Positions 1-7,740 of a stretch of 9,293 nucleotides of DNA are shown piece by piece. This DNA is from an uncultured Eubacteriales bacterium (GTDB lineage Bacteria; Bacillota; Clostridia; Oscillospirales; Acutalibacteraceae): assembly GCA_934408795.1 (NCBI GenBank), contig CAKRVQ010000025.1, forward strand, positions 1 to 9,293, written 5' to 3'. A program made the translations under genes and the position numbers. The notes under the pieces are model-generated. The model saw only the letters and a list, made by a program, of their open reading frames with translations. It did no database searches and was not told the origin of the DNA. The first letter of the stretch is position 1. The number at the start of each line of letters is the position of its first letter.

Positions 1-1043
1 ACCTTGTCTGGATACCTCTCAGCCATTGAGTGGAAGAAGGTCTCATACTCCCATTCGCCGCTGCCGAGTATGACGAATTGCACATTTTCGCCGAGCAGCT
101 CCTCAAAAACGCACTTGACCAAGTCAAATCCCTTGTGCGCGACAAGCCTTGAAACAATGCCGACCACCGGCACATCGGGCAGTTCGGGAAGCCTGAAGAT
201 CCTTCTTATGTCCGCTTTGTCCTCAGCCTTTCCCTCAAGGTCATCGGCTGAAAAGTTCTTCGCTATCAGACGGTCGGTCTCGGGATTGTAAACATCGGTA
301 TCTATGCCGTTTACTATACCGTGCAGCTTCCATGCGCGGTCGCGCAGTATGCCGTCAAGACCGTGCGAATACCACGGGTCAAGTATCTCCCTCGCATATG
401 TCGGCGAAACGGTGGTTACCCTGTCCGCTCTTTCGATGCCCGACTTCATAAAGTTTACGCAGCCGTCATACGACAAAACATCCTCCGCCTCGGGAGGAGT
501 TCCGAGCACATCGGGTATCAGCTCCTTGCCGTATTTGCCCTGATACTGTATATTGTGAATGGTCAGAACCGTTTTTATGTTTTTATATTCCTCTATTCCG
601 CGATAAAAATAGTCGAGAAATGTCGGAATAAGGGAGGTCTGCCAATCATTGCAATGGATCACATCCGGAATGAATCCGATATGCGGTATCATCTCAAGCA
701 CCGCTCGGGAAAAGAATGCAAACCTCTCGGCATCGTCATAATGACCGTAGAGCCCCTGACGCTTGAAATAATACTGATTGTCTATAAGATAGTAGATAAC
801 ACCGTCGATATGCGCTTCAAAGATCCCGCAATACTGCCTGCGCCATGCCACCGGCACCGTAATACTTGTTATGAACTGCATCTTCTCCCGAAGCTCGGCA
901 GGCACGCATTCATAAAGCGGTATTACCACACGGCAGCCGACAAGCCTCTTTCTGAGCGCCTTCGGCAGCGCTCCCGCCACATCGGCGAGACCGCCCGTCA
1001 TCGCAAAAGGATACGCCTCACTTGCTGCAAATAAAACCTTCAT
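1..1043 (-). CDS. glgA: Glycogen synthase (ADP-glucose type), 3' end beyond the window
   Basis: GT5-family glycogen/starch synthase. It transfers glucose from ADP-glucose to the non-reducing end of an alpha-1,4-glucan in the cytoplasm. The frame is open from the ATG at 1043 to the window edge: 347 codons of a family usually about 475-490 residues, so the C-terminal Rossmann domain is cut. The N-terminus MKVLFAASEAYPFA is typical, followed by TGGLADVAGALPKAL, the ADP-glucose loop. Further landmarks are HCNDWQTS, TIHNIQYQG, VSPTYAREI and HGIVNGIDTDVYNP, ending in the start of the C-terminal lobe (VVGIVSRL then VILGSGEWEYE). Residue 15 is Met, whereas the classical KxGGL motif has Lys there; some clostridial GlgAs, as I recall, also vary at this spot. 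AGGGAG lies 6 nt before the start. It is the last visible gene of the operon, 21 nt after glgD. Assignment is very secure; kinetic consequences of Met15 are unknown. Confidence 0.98.
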   Translation of the reverse strand, partial: MKVLFAASEAYPFAMTGGLADVAGALPKALRKRLVGCRVVIPLYECVPAELREKMQFITSITVPVAWRRQYCGIFEAHIDGVIYYLIDNQYYFKRQGLYGHYDDAERFAFFSRAVLEMIPHIGFIPDVIHCNDWQTSLIPTFLDYFYRGIEEYKNIKTVLTIHNIQYQGKYGKELIPDVLGTPPEAEDVLSYDGCVNFMKSGIERADRVTTVSPTYAREILDPWYSHGLDGILRDRAWKLHGIVNGIDTDVYNPETDRLIAKNFSADDLEGKAEDKADIRRIFRLPELPDVPVVGIVSRLVAHKGFDLVKCVFEELLGENVQFVILGSGEWEYETFFHSMAERYPDK

Positions 1044-1064
1044 AATGCTCTCCCTATAGGCAAC

Positions 1065-2183
1065 TTAAACGGTTGCACCCTTTCTTATATACATGGGATA
1101 GACCGGCGAACCGCAAAGGGTGACATTTGCGTTCACTGTCACATTCTTATCAAGGGTGACATTCCTTATCTCGGCGTTTTCGCCCACGGTACTGTCCTGC
1201 ATGATTATACAGTTTTCCACAACGGCGCCTTCGGCAATATGAACACCTCTGAAAATGACACTGTTTTTCACCTTGCCCTCAATGATGCACCCGTCCCCGA
1301 TCATACAACCCGAGACCGATGATCTCAGACCGTATTTGGTCGGCATATCGTCGCGGGTCTTTGTGAATATCGGTCTCTCATGACAGAAAAGCTCATCCCG
1401 CGCCTTGCGGTCCGAAAGCAGACGATTGCTTATTTTAACATAAGCCTCCATACCCGTCATGACCTCCGCATATGTCTCAACACGATATCCTCTTATGTCA
1501 AGCTCCTCAATGTTGGCTTGAAGAATATCGCGGGATATACTGTTCTGCGAGTGCGCGACCGCATCCGCAACAAACGAAAGCAGCTTTTCGCGCTCCATGA
1601 CCATGACCTTCAGACTGTGATCGCATACTCCCTTGACATTTCCGGTGATAAGTATGTCCTTTGCCCTTCCCTTGCGGTCAAACTTGAAGACCGTTATGTC
1701 CTTGGTGCCCTCGGGAGCGGTGCCGTGCTTATATGCCACGGTGACATCGGCGCCCGTCTCGATATGCCGCTCGATCATTTCCTCAAGAGGAAAATTCATA
1801 ACGACATCGCAGTCGCAAAGCACGACATATTTCTGGGTCGAATGCCCTATAAAATCCGAAGCGTTGTCAAGTGCGTCAATGTGACCGGTGTATATGCCCT
1901 CGCCGTATGCAAAGGGAGGAAGGATAAACAATCCCCCGCTCTTGCGGTCAAGATCCCATGATTTTCCCGATCCCAGATGATCCATAAGCGAACGATAATT
2001 GGCTCTGGCAAGCACCCCGACCTTGGAAATGCCCGCATTTACAAGCAGCGAAAGGGTAAAGTCTATCATACGGTAGCGAGCCGCGAAAGGCACAGAGCCC
2101 ATTGACCTTCTGACCGTCATTTCCGACATCACATCGTCATGAACATTCGGAAAAACTATTCCTAAGCAGTCATTGCCCCTCAT
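1065..2183 (-). CDS. glgD: GlgD, regulatory partner of ADP-glucose pyrophosphorylase
   Basis: 372-residue paralogue of GlgC found in Bacillota, where GlgC and GlgD form the hetero-oligomeric glucose-1-phosphate adenylyltransferase. It keeps the overall fold: a nucleotidyltransferase domain (about 1-250) with [17 protein letters not shown] near residue 36, [10 protein letters not shown] near 71 and [12 protein letters not shown] near 96, then a left-handed beta-helix (about 280-365) of hexapeptide-like repeats. The catalytic features are missing. Where GlgC has GGQGSRLG, GlgD has [13 protein letters not shown], and where GlgC has [10 protein letters not shown], GlgD has CDCDVVMNF. This fits a non-catalytic or weakly catalytic subunit that modulates GlgC. 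The start ATG overlaps the glgC stop (ATGA, 4 nt), which suggests translational coupling and equal output of both subunits; a GAGGGTG sequence lies 7 nt upstream inside glgC. Identification is secure; the regulatory role comes from the family, not from this sequence. Confidence 0.95.
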   Translation of the reverse strand: MRGNDCLGIVFPNVHDDVMSEMTVRRSMGSVPFAARYRMIDFTLSLLVNAGISKVGVLARANYRSLMDHLGSGKSWDLDRKSGGLFILPPFAYGEGIYTGHIDALDNASDFIGHSTQKYVVLCDCDVVMNFPLEEMIERHIETGADVTVAYKHGTAPEGTKDITVFKFDRKGRAKDILITGNVKGVCDHSLKVMVMEREKLLSFVADAVAHSQNSISRDILQANIEELDIRGYRVETYAEVMTGMEAYVKISNRLLSDRKARDELFCHERPIFTKTRDDMPTKYGLRSSVSGCMIGDGCIIEGKVKNSVIFRGVHIAEGAVVENCIIMQDSTVGENAEIRNVTLDKNVTVNANVTLCGSPVYPMYIRKGATV

Positions 2184-3397
2184 ACTCTTTCACCCTCTTC
2201 TACATTCTTCTTGACCATCGTGCCGGCGCCTATCACGGCGTTTTCCCCGACCGTAAGTCCCGCGCCCACAACGCAGACTCCCCATTTCTCAAGGTTGCTG
2301 CAGTTTTCGGGTCTCTCTCCGACAACTGCGTTCTTCTTCACCGTCACATTTTCCGCGATGATAGCATATTGAACGGTCGCGCCTTCCTCGACGCGTGCGC
2401 CCGGCATAATTATTGAATCGGTAATGGTCGCGCTTTTTTCCACCTTGACATTCTCAAACAGGATCGAGAAGTCCACCTTGCCGTCCACCTCACATCCTTC
2501 GGTGACAAGCGAATTCTGCAGCTCGGCGCTTTCGCCTATATATTGAGGCGGTGCCGAAGGCGAACGCGAATAAATTCTCCAGCCGGGATCCGAAAGATCA
2601 AGCTCGACCTTAGGATTCAGAAGATCAAGATTCGATTCCCATAAAGAATCAATGGTTCCTACATCCTTCCAGTAATCGGCAAAACGGTAAGACTGAAGCT
2701 TCTTTCCGTCTCCGAGCATTGCGGGAATTATGTTTTTTCCGAAGTCGTTGGACGAATCGGGATCCGCCTCATCCTTTTCAAGGTAGACCTTCAGACTCTC
2801 CCAGTTGAACACATAAATGCCCATGGAAGCAAGGTTGCTCTTGGGATTCGCCGGCTTCTCCTCGAATTCGTAGACCGACCCGTCGGGATTACAGTTCATA
2901 ATGCCGAAACGGGATGCCTCCTCCATCGGCACTTCAATGACCGCAATGGTGCAGTCCGCCCCCGCCTTCTCGTGCTCGGCGATCATTTTCCGATAATCCA
3001 TCTTATAGATATGATCGCCCGAAAGTATCAGCACATATTTGGGATTATACCTTTTAATGAACGGAATATTCTGATAAATGGCGTTGGCGGTGCCCTTGTA
3101 CCAATCGGCTCCGTTTATGTTTTGATACGGCGAAAGAACATGCACGCCTCCGTCCGCACGATCGAGATCCCACGGTTTTCCCGAGCCGATATAATCATTC
3201 AGCTCAAGCGGGGAATACTGGGTAAGAACGCCGACCGTGTCTATACCGGAGTTTGCGCAGTTTGAAAGCGGAAAATCTATTATGCGATACTTGCCGCCGT
3301 AGGGCACTGCAGGTTTTGCAATGTTTTGGGTAAGCACTCCGAGCCTGCTGCCCTGTCCGCCTGCGAGCAGCATTGCCACACATTCCTTTTGCTTCAC
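2180..3397 (-). CDS. glgC: Glucose-1-phosphate adenylyltransferase, catalytic subunit
   Basis: ADP-glucose pyrophosphorylase (EC 2.7.7.27): glucose-1-phosphate + ATP gives ADP-glucose + PPi, the committed step of bacterial glycogen synthesis. The protein has 405 residues, near the usual length. Visible motifs: [13 protein letters not shown] (residues 8-20, nucleotide loop), [18 protein letters not shown] (29-46), GTANAIYQN (102-110), [10 protein letters not shown] (126-135, with the conserved catalytic Asp), FEEKPANP (178-185, sugar-phosphate Lys at 181), SMGIYVF (191-197), DYWKDVGT (241-248), and [16 protein letters not shown] before a C-terminal left-handed beta-helix. The start is GTG at 3397, supported by AAGGAG 10 nt upstream; the next ATG (codon 9) would cut into the first beta-strand. 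The ribosome binding site lies inside the last codons of glgB, and only 5 nt separate the two genes. Very secure. Confidence 0.98.
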   Translation of the reverse strand: MKQKECVAMLLAGGQGSRLGVLTQNIAKPAVPYGGKYRIIDFPLSNCANSGIDTVGVLTQYSPLELNDYIGSGKPWDLDRADGGVHVLSPYQNINGADWYKGTANAIYQNIPFIKRYNPKYVLILSGDHIYKMDYRKMIAEHEKAGADCTIAVIEVPMEEASRFGIMNCNPDGSVYEFEEKPANPKSNLASMGIYVFNWESLKVYLEKDEADPDSSNDFGKNIIPAMLGDGKKLQSYRFADYWKDVGTIDSLWESNLDLLNPKVELDLSDPGWRIYSRSPSAPPQYIGESAELQNSLVTEGCEVDGKVDFSILFENVKVEKSATITDSIIMPGARVEEGATVQYAIIAENVTVKKNAVVGERPENCSNLEKWGVCVVGAGLTVGENAVIGAGTMVKKNVEEGERV

Positions 3398-3402
3398 GGT
3401 TC

Positions 3403-5310
3403 TTATTCTCCTTTTTTGGATCTCGTTTTGCGAGACTTTTTTCTGCAGCTTAAATATTGGACCGACATTGCCGGTATTTCGATCGATATCGAGTTTTCAT
3501 ACCCGTGCATCGGTATTTTTTCAGATTTGTAAACCGCTTTTTTGCCGTCCGATGAGCCGCCGAACTCGGCCGCATCGGTGTTGAGTACGACCGAGTATGT
3601 TCCTTCGTACGGAACTCCTATGCGGTAGTTTTCTCTGCCTACGGGAACGAAGTTGCAGACCGCGATTATCTCGCCGCCCGAACGGTCTATCCTTCTGAAG
3701 GCAATTATGCTTTGATCGCAGTCGTCGTGAGATATCCACGAGAAGCCTTCCCAAGAGGAATCGTTTTCCCACATCGGGGCGTTGTCAAGATAAAACCGAT
3801 TGAGGGTCTTCACAAAATGCTGCATTTTGTTGTGCTTGTCATAATCAAGAAGAAGCCAGTCGAGCTGGTTCTCATAATTCCACTCAATAAACTGCGCAAA
3901 CTCCTGACCCATAAATATCAGTTTTTTACCCGGATGCGCCGCCATGTATGCGTAAAATGTACGAAGACCTGCAAATTTTTCGTCATATTCGCCGGGCATT
4001 TTACTTATCATCGAACATTTGCCGTGCACCACTTCATCGTGCGAAAGCGGAAGTATAAAGTTCTCCGAAAAGGCATAGAAGAAGGAAAAAGTCAGCGAAT
4101 TGTGGTTGAATTTCCTGAAAAACGGGTCAAGAGAGGAATATCTGAGCATATCGTTCATCCAGCCCATATTCCATTTGAAATTAAAGCCCAGACCGCCCGA
4201 ATATGTCGGCTTTGTGACCATCGGCCAGGCGGTCGATTCCTCGGCTATCATCAGGGGATTTTTTATTTCGGAGAAGACAGCCTCATTAAGCATTTTAAGG
4301 AATTCTATCGCCTCAAGGTTTTCTTTGCCGCCGTATATGTTCGGCGTCCATTCACCCGGCTTGCGATCATAATCGAGATAGAGCATCGACGCGACCGCAT
4401 CGACCCTCAGCCCGTCTACATGGTATTCCCTGAACCAGTATAAAGCGTTTGATATAAGGAAGCTGCGCACCTCGCCTCTTCCGAAATCGAACACGGCGGT
4501 GCCCCAGCTCTTATGCTCGCCCTTGCGCTCGTCAGCATATTCATAGCAGGCGGTGCCGTCAAATCGGTACAAACCGACTTCGTCCTTCGGAAAATGGGCG
4601 GGGACCCAATCGAGGATAACGCCCAGTCCCTTTTCGTGCAGCCTGTCGACAAATTTTTTAAAACCGTCCGGTGTGCCGTATCGCGAGGTGGGGGCATAAT
4701 ATCCCGACACCTGATAGCCCCAGGAACCGTCAAAAGGATATTCGCTGACGGGCATCAGTTCAATGTGGGTGTAACCCATATCGAGGGCATACTCCGAAAG
4801 CTCGTCGGCAAGACGCTCGTAGTCAAAGCAGCTGCCGTCCGGATTTTTGCGCCAGGAGCCTGCATGGACCTCGTAAATATTCATCGGCGAATTGTAAAGG
4901 TCGGTGTTTTCCCTTCGCTTTGTCCACTCCGCATCATGCCAGTTGAATTTATCAAGAGGATATACCTTGGAGGCATCGGACGGCGGGGTCTCGGCGTGAA
5001 AAGCATAAGGATCGCTTTTTAAGACCCTTTTCCCTTCACGCGATGTCACACAGTATTTGTAATTGTCATAACGGCCGACATCGGCGACAAACGCCTCCCA
5101 AACACCGTATCCGATATTCTCGCACGGGTGACCTTCGGTATCCCAACCGCAGAAGTCTCCCGTCACCGATACCGATGCGGCATTGGGCGCCCAAACCCTG
5201 AATACCGAGCCGGACTTGCCGCCGCGCTTTTCGGGGTGGCAGCCCATATATTCATAAGCCGCGGTTTCGCGCCCGGAGACAAAGAGCTCCAGACGATTTT
5301 TCAGTTCCAT
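3403..5310 (-). CDS. glgB: 1,4-alpha-glucan branching enzyme
   Basis: GH13 branching enzyme (EC 2.4.1.18): cuts an alpha-1,4 chain and re-attaches the oligosaccharide through an alpha-1,6 bond, cytoplasmic. 635 residues, in the normal range. An N-terminal CBM48-type domain (about 34-110: [22 protein letters not shown]) precedes the (beta/alpha)8 barrel with [11 protein letters not shown] (143-153), [21 protein letters not shown] (180-200) and [12 protein letters not shown] (232-243). The catalytic triad is visible: nucleophile Asp304 in GLRVDAVAS, acid/base Glu357 in MIAEEST, and Asp425 in [11 protein letters not shown]-terminal beta-sandwich follows, ending in a basic tail ([14 protein letters not shown]). 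ATG at 5310 is preceded by AGGATG 7 nt upstream. First gene of the operon and the only one with a recognisable promoter, so glgB, glgC, glgD and glgA are probably one transcript. Very secure. Confidence 0.98.
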   Translation of the reverse strand: MELKNRLELFVSGRETAAYEYMGCHPEKRGGKSGSVFRVWAPNAASVSVTGDFCGWDTEGHPCENIGYGVWEAFVADVGRYDNYKYCVTSREGKRVLKSDPYAFHAETPPSDASKVYPLDKFNWHDAEWTKRRENTDLYNSPMNIYEVHAGSWRKNPDGSCFDYERLADELSEYALDMGYTHIELMPVSEYPFDGSWGYQVSGYYAPTSRYGTPDGFKKFVDRLHEKGLGVILDWVPAHFPKDEVGLYRFDGTACYEYADERKGEHKSWGTAVFDFGRGEVRSFLISNALYWFREYHVDGLRVDAVASMLYLDYDRKPGEWTPNIYGGKENLEAIEFLKMLNEAVFSEIKNPLMIAEESTAWPMVTKPTYSGGLGFNFKWNMGWMNDMLRYSSLDPFFRKFNHNSLTFSFFYAFSENFILPLSHDEVVHGKCSMISKMPGEYDEKFAGLRTFYAYMAAHPGKKLIFMGQEFAQFIEWNYENQLDWLLLDYDKHNKMQHFVKTLNRFYLDNAPMWENDSSWEGFSWISHDDCDQSIIAFRRIDRSGGEIIAVCNFVPVGRENYRIGVPYEGTYSVVLNTDAAEFGGSSDGKKAVYKSEKIPMHGYENSISIEIPAMSVQYLSCRKKSRKTRSKKGE

Positions 5311-5346
5311 CCCATCACATCCTGCTTTATATCTTTACACATTTTA

Positions 5347-5375
5347 ATATTATCATTTCCCATTGTATTTTTCAA
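5347..5375 (-). promoter_or_regulatory. Candidate sigma-A promoter of the glgBCDA operon
   Basis: On the minus strand TTGAAA (5375-5370) is followed after 17 bp by TAATAT (5352-5347). An alternative -10, GATAAT (5354-5349, five of six to consensus), would give a 15-bp spacer. The surrounding 60 bp is strikingly AT-rich compared with the rest of the window, and it sits about 37 nt before the glgB ATG, leaving a short leader that contains the ribosome binding site. A second TGATAATAT occurs further upstream (about 5391-5399) without a matching partner. The promoter is inferred from sequence only. Confidence 0.65.
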
Positions 5376-5507
5376 CCGATTTTTTTGTATATTATCAAAT
5401 GCACGGTAAATTTTTACATATGTTTTATTGTGCATTTTGCACAATTCTGCCACATTTTGCAGCTCAAGGCAGCGACAAGTCGATTTAGTGTGCACATTCC
5501 GCCTTAT

Positions 5508-5526
5508 ATCGGCGGGATCCGCCGAT
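5508..5526. repeat. Perfect 8-bp inverted repeat, GAT tri-loop
   Basis: ATCGGCGG (5508-5515) and CCGCCGAT (5519-5526) pair perfectly around GAT. It lies about 135 bp upstream of the glgB promoter. It could be an operator or an RNA hairpin; no U-tract follows on either strand, so it is not a standard terminator. Confidence 0.5.
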
Positions 5527-5539
5527 GCTCGGTTGTTAA

Positions 5540-5555
5540 AAATCGTATACGATTT
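5540..5555. promoter_or_regulatory. 16-bp perfect palindrome, possible operator
   Basis: AAATCGTATACGATTT is fully self-complementary with no loop, the form expected for a dimeric helix-turn-helix protein rather than for an RNA hairpin. It lies 14 bp beyond the 8-bp inverted repeat, about 165 bp upstream of the glgB -35. No regulator gene is visible nearby, and I do not recognise the motif as the known box of a named family. Function as an operator is inference. Confidence 0.4.
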
Positions 5556-5590
5556 CTTCGTATCGTCATCGGTCTGAAACGGCGAATGCA

Positions 5591-6313
5591 ATTACCGACG
5601 AGCCTTTGCAGCGCTTTTTGTTCATCTCACCCTCACGGGTGCAGACCCGCCTGCGGTTCAAAAGCCGAAAATCACTTGAAGATTCGCCGTCGGCAGGTGC
5701 GAAGCGATTTTGCGTACGGAAGTGTTCAGATAAGGACAACCCGCAGGAAACGCTCGCGGTATTTTAGGGGGAGATTTGGTGCGGTATTGACGCATTTCCG
5801 CCGGCCGAGACCCTGTCTGCTCTTTTGACCTATGGCAGTACCCTGCCTGAATACGGCAGTCGTACCGCAGCACTTCAAAGCTGCGGTGACGAGTGACAGC
5901 ACGACCATAAGCGGTCGACGCTTGACTCATCTGCGACGGCGGCGACTGCAGGGACTAACGGGAACGGCGGACACAACGCATGATGCGCATGACGCGTTAG
6001 GTATGATATATCGGGCACGGCGCGTATCGGAGACGATGTGCCGTACATGACACATATTGTTAATGCAGAGCCGAAAAACAATATACCACCGATCCTTTGG
6101 CGGTTTATGTCGCATTCGGTATGTGAAAACAAAAAAGGGGCAAAACGCCCTCACGATCGACCCGACGCACCTGCGCCGCCCCCTGTGTCTGCAGTCCGAG
6201 GGCTGACGCGAGCGGGCGCAAACAGGCTCAAACGGGCATAAAAGGGATCACTGACCGCAAAAAGAGACACGACGTCGATATGCAAATGTGCTGCCGCACG
6301 TGCCGCGCTCTTA
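5591..6313. other. Gene-free region with several hairpins, nothing recognised
   Basis: I see no credible coding sequence: open frames here are short, exist on both strands, overlap each other and resemble no family. Small hairpins recur: CACCC/GGGTG (5628-5641), GGCAG/CTGCC (5834-5847), ACCGCAGC/GCTGCGGT with an 8-nt loop (5864-5887), and ATCG-GAGA-CGAT inside 6016-6043 flanked by GGCA/TGCC. This could hide a structured RNA or decayed sequence. No landmark of tmRNA, RNase P, SRP RNA, 6S RNA or a riboswitch class was found. Confidence 0.4.
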
Positions 6314-6330
6314 TTCGACAGAATTCGACA
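6314..6330 (-). promoter_or_regulatory. Perfect tandem Spo0A-type box, copy 1
   Basis: On the minus strand this reads TGTCGAA-TTC-TGTCGAA: two exact copies of the Spo0A box consensus TGTCGAA with 3 bp between them. That is the spacing at which two Spo0A effector domains bind head-to-tail in Bacillus subtilis. Outside the 17 bp and a following CA the flanks differ from the other copies. Match to consensus is seen directly; binding is inferred. Confidence 0.6.
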
Positions 6331-6358
6331 CACGGGGTAGCAGTGTTATGCCTGCGGG

Positions 6359-6385
6359 CGTGTATAGCTGAGCCGCCCGTCGCGC
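6359..6385 (+). repeat. Decayed partial copy of the h2-h3 junction
   Basis: GTGTATAGCTGAGCCGCCCG followed by TCGCGC resembles the stretch GAGTATAAAGAGAGCCGCCC found at 8021-8040 in unit R3, with the right arm of h3 missing. It shows that pieces of the repeat occur alone. Weak but visible. Confidence 0.35.
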
Positions 6386-6423
6386 ACATTATTCGATAGC
6401 GCACGGAAAAGCTCTTTCGCTGC

Positions 6424-6825
6424 GCCCGCACCCTGCGCGGGCACAAAAGCAACGGTAAAACTGCAACTCTACTCACGGTAGAGTGCAAAAAAGTCTCGCA
6501 CAAGCCAAAAAAAGCCGGCGGTTTTGCCTCCCCTTGCTCCCGCCCCGTGACCAAAATCGCAAATTCGAAAAATTTTGACACGGGTGTAAATTTTGAATCC
6601 AATTTAGTTACTGTGTCAGGCGTTGTCCGTATCCGATTGGTGCGCCTGCGCGGTGTGCGGGGCGGTCAAGCGTTTGGCAGGTAGAATTCGCAAGAATCCA
6701 ATGCGTGATCAGCGAGTGCGCGACGGATCGGCACTCAGCAGACGGGCAAGCGGGCGGCTTCTGATTTTACCTTAAATCAGAGTATAAAATAGCTGCCTGT
6801 CGGCGCGCAGGGTGCGCCGGTGGGC
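6424..6825 (+). repeat. Mosaic repeat unit R1 (h1-h2-decayed 0A-core-h2''-h3)
   Basis: Orientation is given as read on the plus strand. From left: h1 hairpin GCCCGC/GCGGGC (6424-6442); h2 ACTCTAC/GTAGAGT with loop TCACG (6466-6484); a shared segment AAAAAAGTCTCGCACAAGCC; the decayed tandem 0A site (6564-6580); TGACAC/GTGTCA flanking the stretch to 6618; the 25-base core (6613-6637) identical in R1, R2 and R3; a degenerate second h1 (6641-6662); about 95 bp of unmatched sequence; then a hairpin TCTGATTT/AAATCAGA (6760-6781), GTATAAAA, and h3 (6795-6825). The left 240 bp matches R3 nearly base for base. Unit ends are approximate; no target-site duplication was found. Confidence 0.75.
6564..6580 (-). 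promoter_or_regulatory. Decayed tandem Spo0A-type site in R1
   Basis: Minus strand: TGTCAAA-ATT-TTTCGAA. It has the register of the perfect sites but one base change in each box. On the plus strand the same change creates TTGACA (6575-6580), a perfect -35 hexamer. The identical decayed version occurs in R3. Confidence 0.4.
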
Positions 6826-6917
6826 ATGTCGCGCTCCCCGGTGTCTCTACTTGTCCTCACCTGCCCGTACTGCCCCGCCGCGTGGGAAACGGAGCGGGAG
6901 TAAAAAAGGAACCTCCA

Positions 6918-7132
6918 CCGCCCGTAGCCAAAGTTGCAAATTCGACAAATTTCGACACATGTGTAAATTTTGGAACTCGGTTTTAGTTACCGTGTCAGGC
7001 GTTGTCCGTATCCGATCGATGCGCCCGCGCAAGGTGCGGGCGCAGAATGCACATTGAGGCGATTCTACTCACAGTAGAGTATAATGAATGCCGCCCGTCG
7101 GCGCGCGCTGAATGTGCACGGCGGTGGGCGGC
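6918..7132 (+). repeat. Mosaic repeat unit R2 (0A-core-h1-h2-h3)
   Basis: Homology to R3 starts at about CCGTAGCCAAAGTTGCAAAT and includes the tandem 0A site (6941-6957, perfect here), the 25-base core (6992-7016), h1 as TGCGCCCGC/GCGGGCGCA with a 7-nt loop (7020-7044), h2 ATTCTAC/GTAGAGT with loop TCACA (7062-7080), and h3 (7090-7132), whose stem carries two mismatches and a TGAAT loop. The left h1-h2 pair present in R1 and R3 is absent. From 7017 to about 7105 it is almost identical to R3, while its 0A part differs from R1 and R3. Confidence 0.75.
6941..6957 (-). promoter_or_regulatory. Perfect tandem Spo0A-type box, copy 2 (in R2)
   Basis: Minus strand: TGTCGAA-ATT-TGTCGAA, two consensus boxes 3 bp apart. 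It overlaps an ACACATGTGT palindrome (6955-6964) that follows it on the plus strand. R1 and R3 hold the decayed form at the same place in the repeat, so the perfect version is probably ancestral or under selection here. Confidence 0.6.
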
Positions 7133-7214
7133 GGTGGAGTTGCAGTAGGCGGACGGCAGGGGCAAGTCCTGCAGCGAGATGCGCATATGTCGGTCCTCCA
7201 TCCTGCTCGTGGCG

Positions 7215-7231
7215 TTCGACAAAATTCGACA
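7215..7231 (-). promoter_or_regulatory. Perfect tandem Spo0A-type box, copy 3
   Basis: Minus strand: TGTCGAA-TTT-TGTCGAA, two consensus boxes 3 bp apart. It stands outside units R1-R3, like copy 1, and shares with that copy only the 17-bp site and the adjacent CA. No gene starts close downstream on either strand. Confidence 0.6.
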
Positions 7232-7337
7232 CAGGCAATGAAACCGCTCCGGCAGGCGGATTGCGCCCGAGAGAGGCAGCGGGCGGCGGTAAACCTCTTG
7301 TGAGTCGTGAACCGGTAGTAGGCAGTGATTGAATGGA

Positions 7338-7436
7338 TTCAAGGCAAAGCGGCGGTTATGTATGGATTTTGTCGGCGGGGGCCGACACCCGACTTCTTCA
7401 CTATGCACTTTTACTTATTACTTGCCGATTTCGGCA
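7338..7436 (+). repeat. Repeat module B, copy 1
   Basis: Starts TTCAAGGCAAAGCGGCGG, then a hairpin GTCGGC-GGGG-GCCGAC (7371-7386), then the shared tail with CACTATGCACTTTTACTTA and TTACTTGCC. Copies 2 and 3 follow at 7648-7735 and 8075-8162. The left part matches copy 3 best, the right part copy 2 best, which fits recombination or gene conversion among copies. Confidence 0.7.
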
Positions 7437-7452
7437 GCACATCGGCCCACTT

Positions 7453-7481
7453 TTTGCGCCCGCGCGGGGTGCGGGTGCAAA
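7453..7481 (+). repeat. Orphan h1 hairpin
   Basis: TTTGCGCCCGC (7453-7463) pairs with GCGGGTGCAAA (7471-7481) over 11 bp with a single G-T wobble and the loop GCGGGGT. This is the h1 hairpin without the rest of the unit, placed directly after module B copy 1. Confidence 0.65.
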
Positions 7482-7523
7482 TAAGCGATTGCTTTGTGTT
7501 CGCGCCGCTAATGACTAAACACG

Positions 7524-7561
7524 CAACCACCGCCCGCGACGGCTGCCGCGGGCGGTGGTTG
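7524..7561. repeat. Perfect 15-bp hairpin, 8-nt loop
   Basis: CAACCACCGCCCGCG (7524-7538) pairs without a mismatch with CGCGGGCGGTGGTTG (7547-7561); the loop is ACGGCTGC. It is the longest perfect inverted repeat I found in the window. A U-tract is absent on both sides, so it is not a standard terminator, though it may still block polymerase or exonuclease. It has no second copy here. Confidence 0.7.
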
Positions 7562-7647
7562 TATCTATGTTTTCGGTCGTTGCCGATCACGCCTTCAGTC
7601 GGCGCCGTTTTTCTGTCGTCGCCGACCGCATTATCGTCTACTCAAAC

Positions 7648-7735
7648 AACGGCTGCGGATTTCCGTCGGCAGGGCCGACACCTGACTTCTTCACTGTGCA
7701 CTTTTACTTATTACTTGCCGATTTCTGCAGCACTC
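7648..7735 (+). repeat. Repeat module B, copy 2
   Basis: Hairpin GTCGGC-AGG-GCCGAC (7665-7679) followed by a tail almost identical to copy 1 (CTTCACTGTGCACTTTTACT and TTACTTGCCGATTTCTGCAG). It runs directly into the left h1 of R3, just as copy 1 runs into the orphan h1, so B followed by h1 is a recurring junction. Confidence 0.7.
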
Positions 7736-7740
7736 CGCCC

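Noticed and set aside
321..1034. 237-codon open frame on the plus strand opposite glgA
   Set aside because: It lies wholly antisense to a clear glycogen synthase, has no family resemblance, and its length follows from the codon bias of glgA.
3712..4443. 243-codon plus-strand frame opposite glgB (also 1380-1961 opposite glgD)
   Set aside because: Both are shadows of well-supported genes on the minus strand, without a ribosome binding site of their own or recognisable domains.
5301..5591. 96-codon minus-strand frame overlapping the glgB start
   Set aside because: It runs through the glgB promoter and ribosome binding site and resembles no protein; its stop falls inside glgB.
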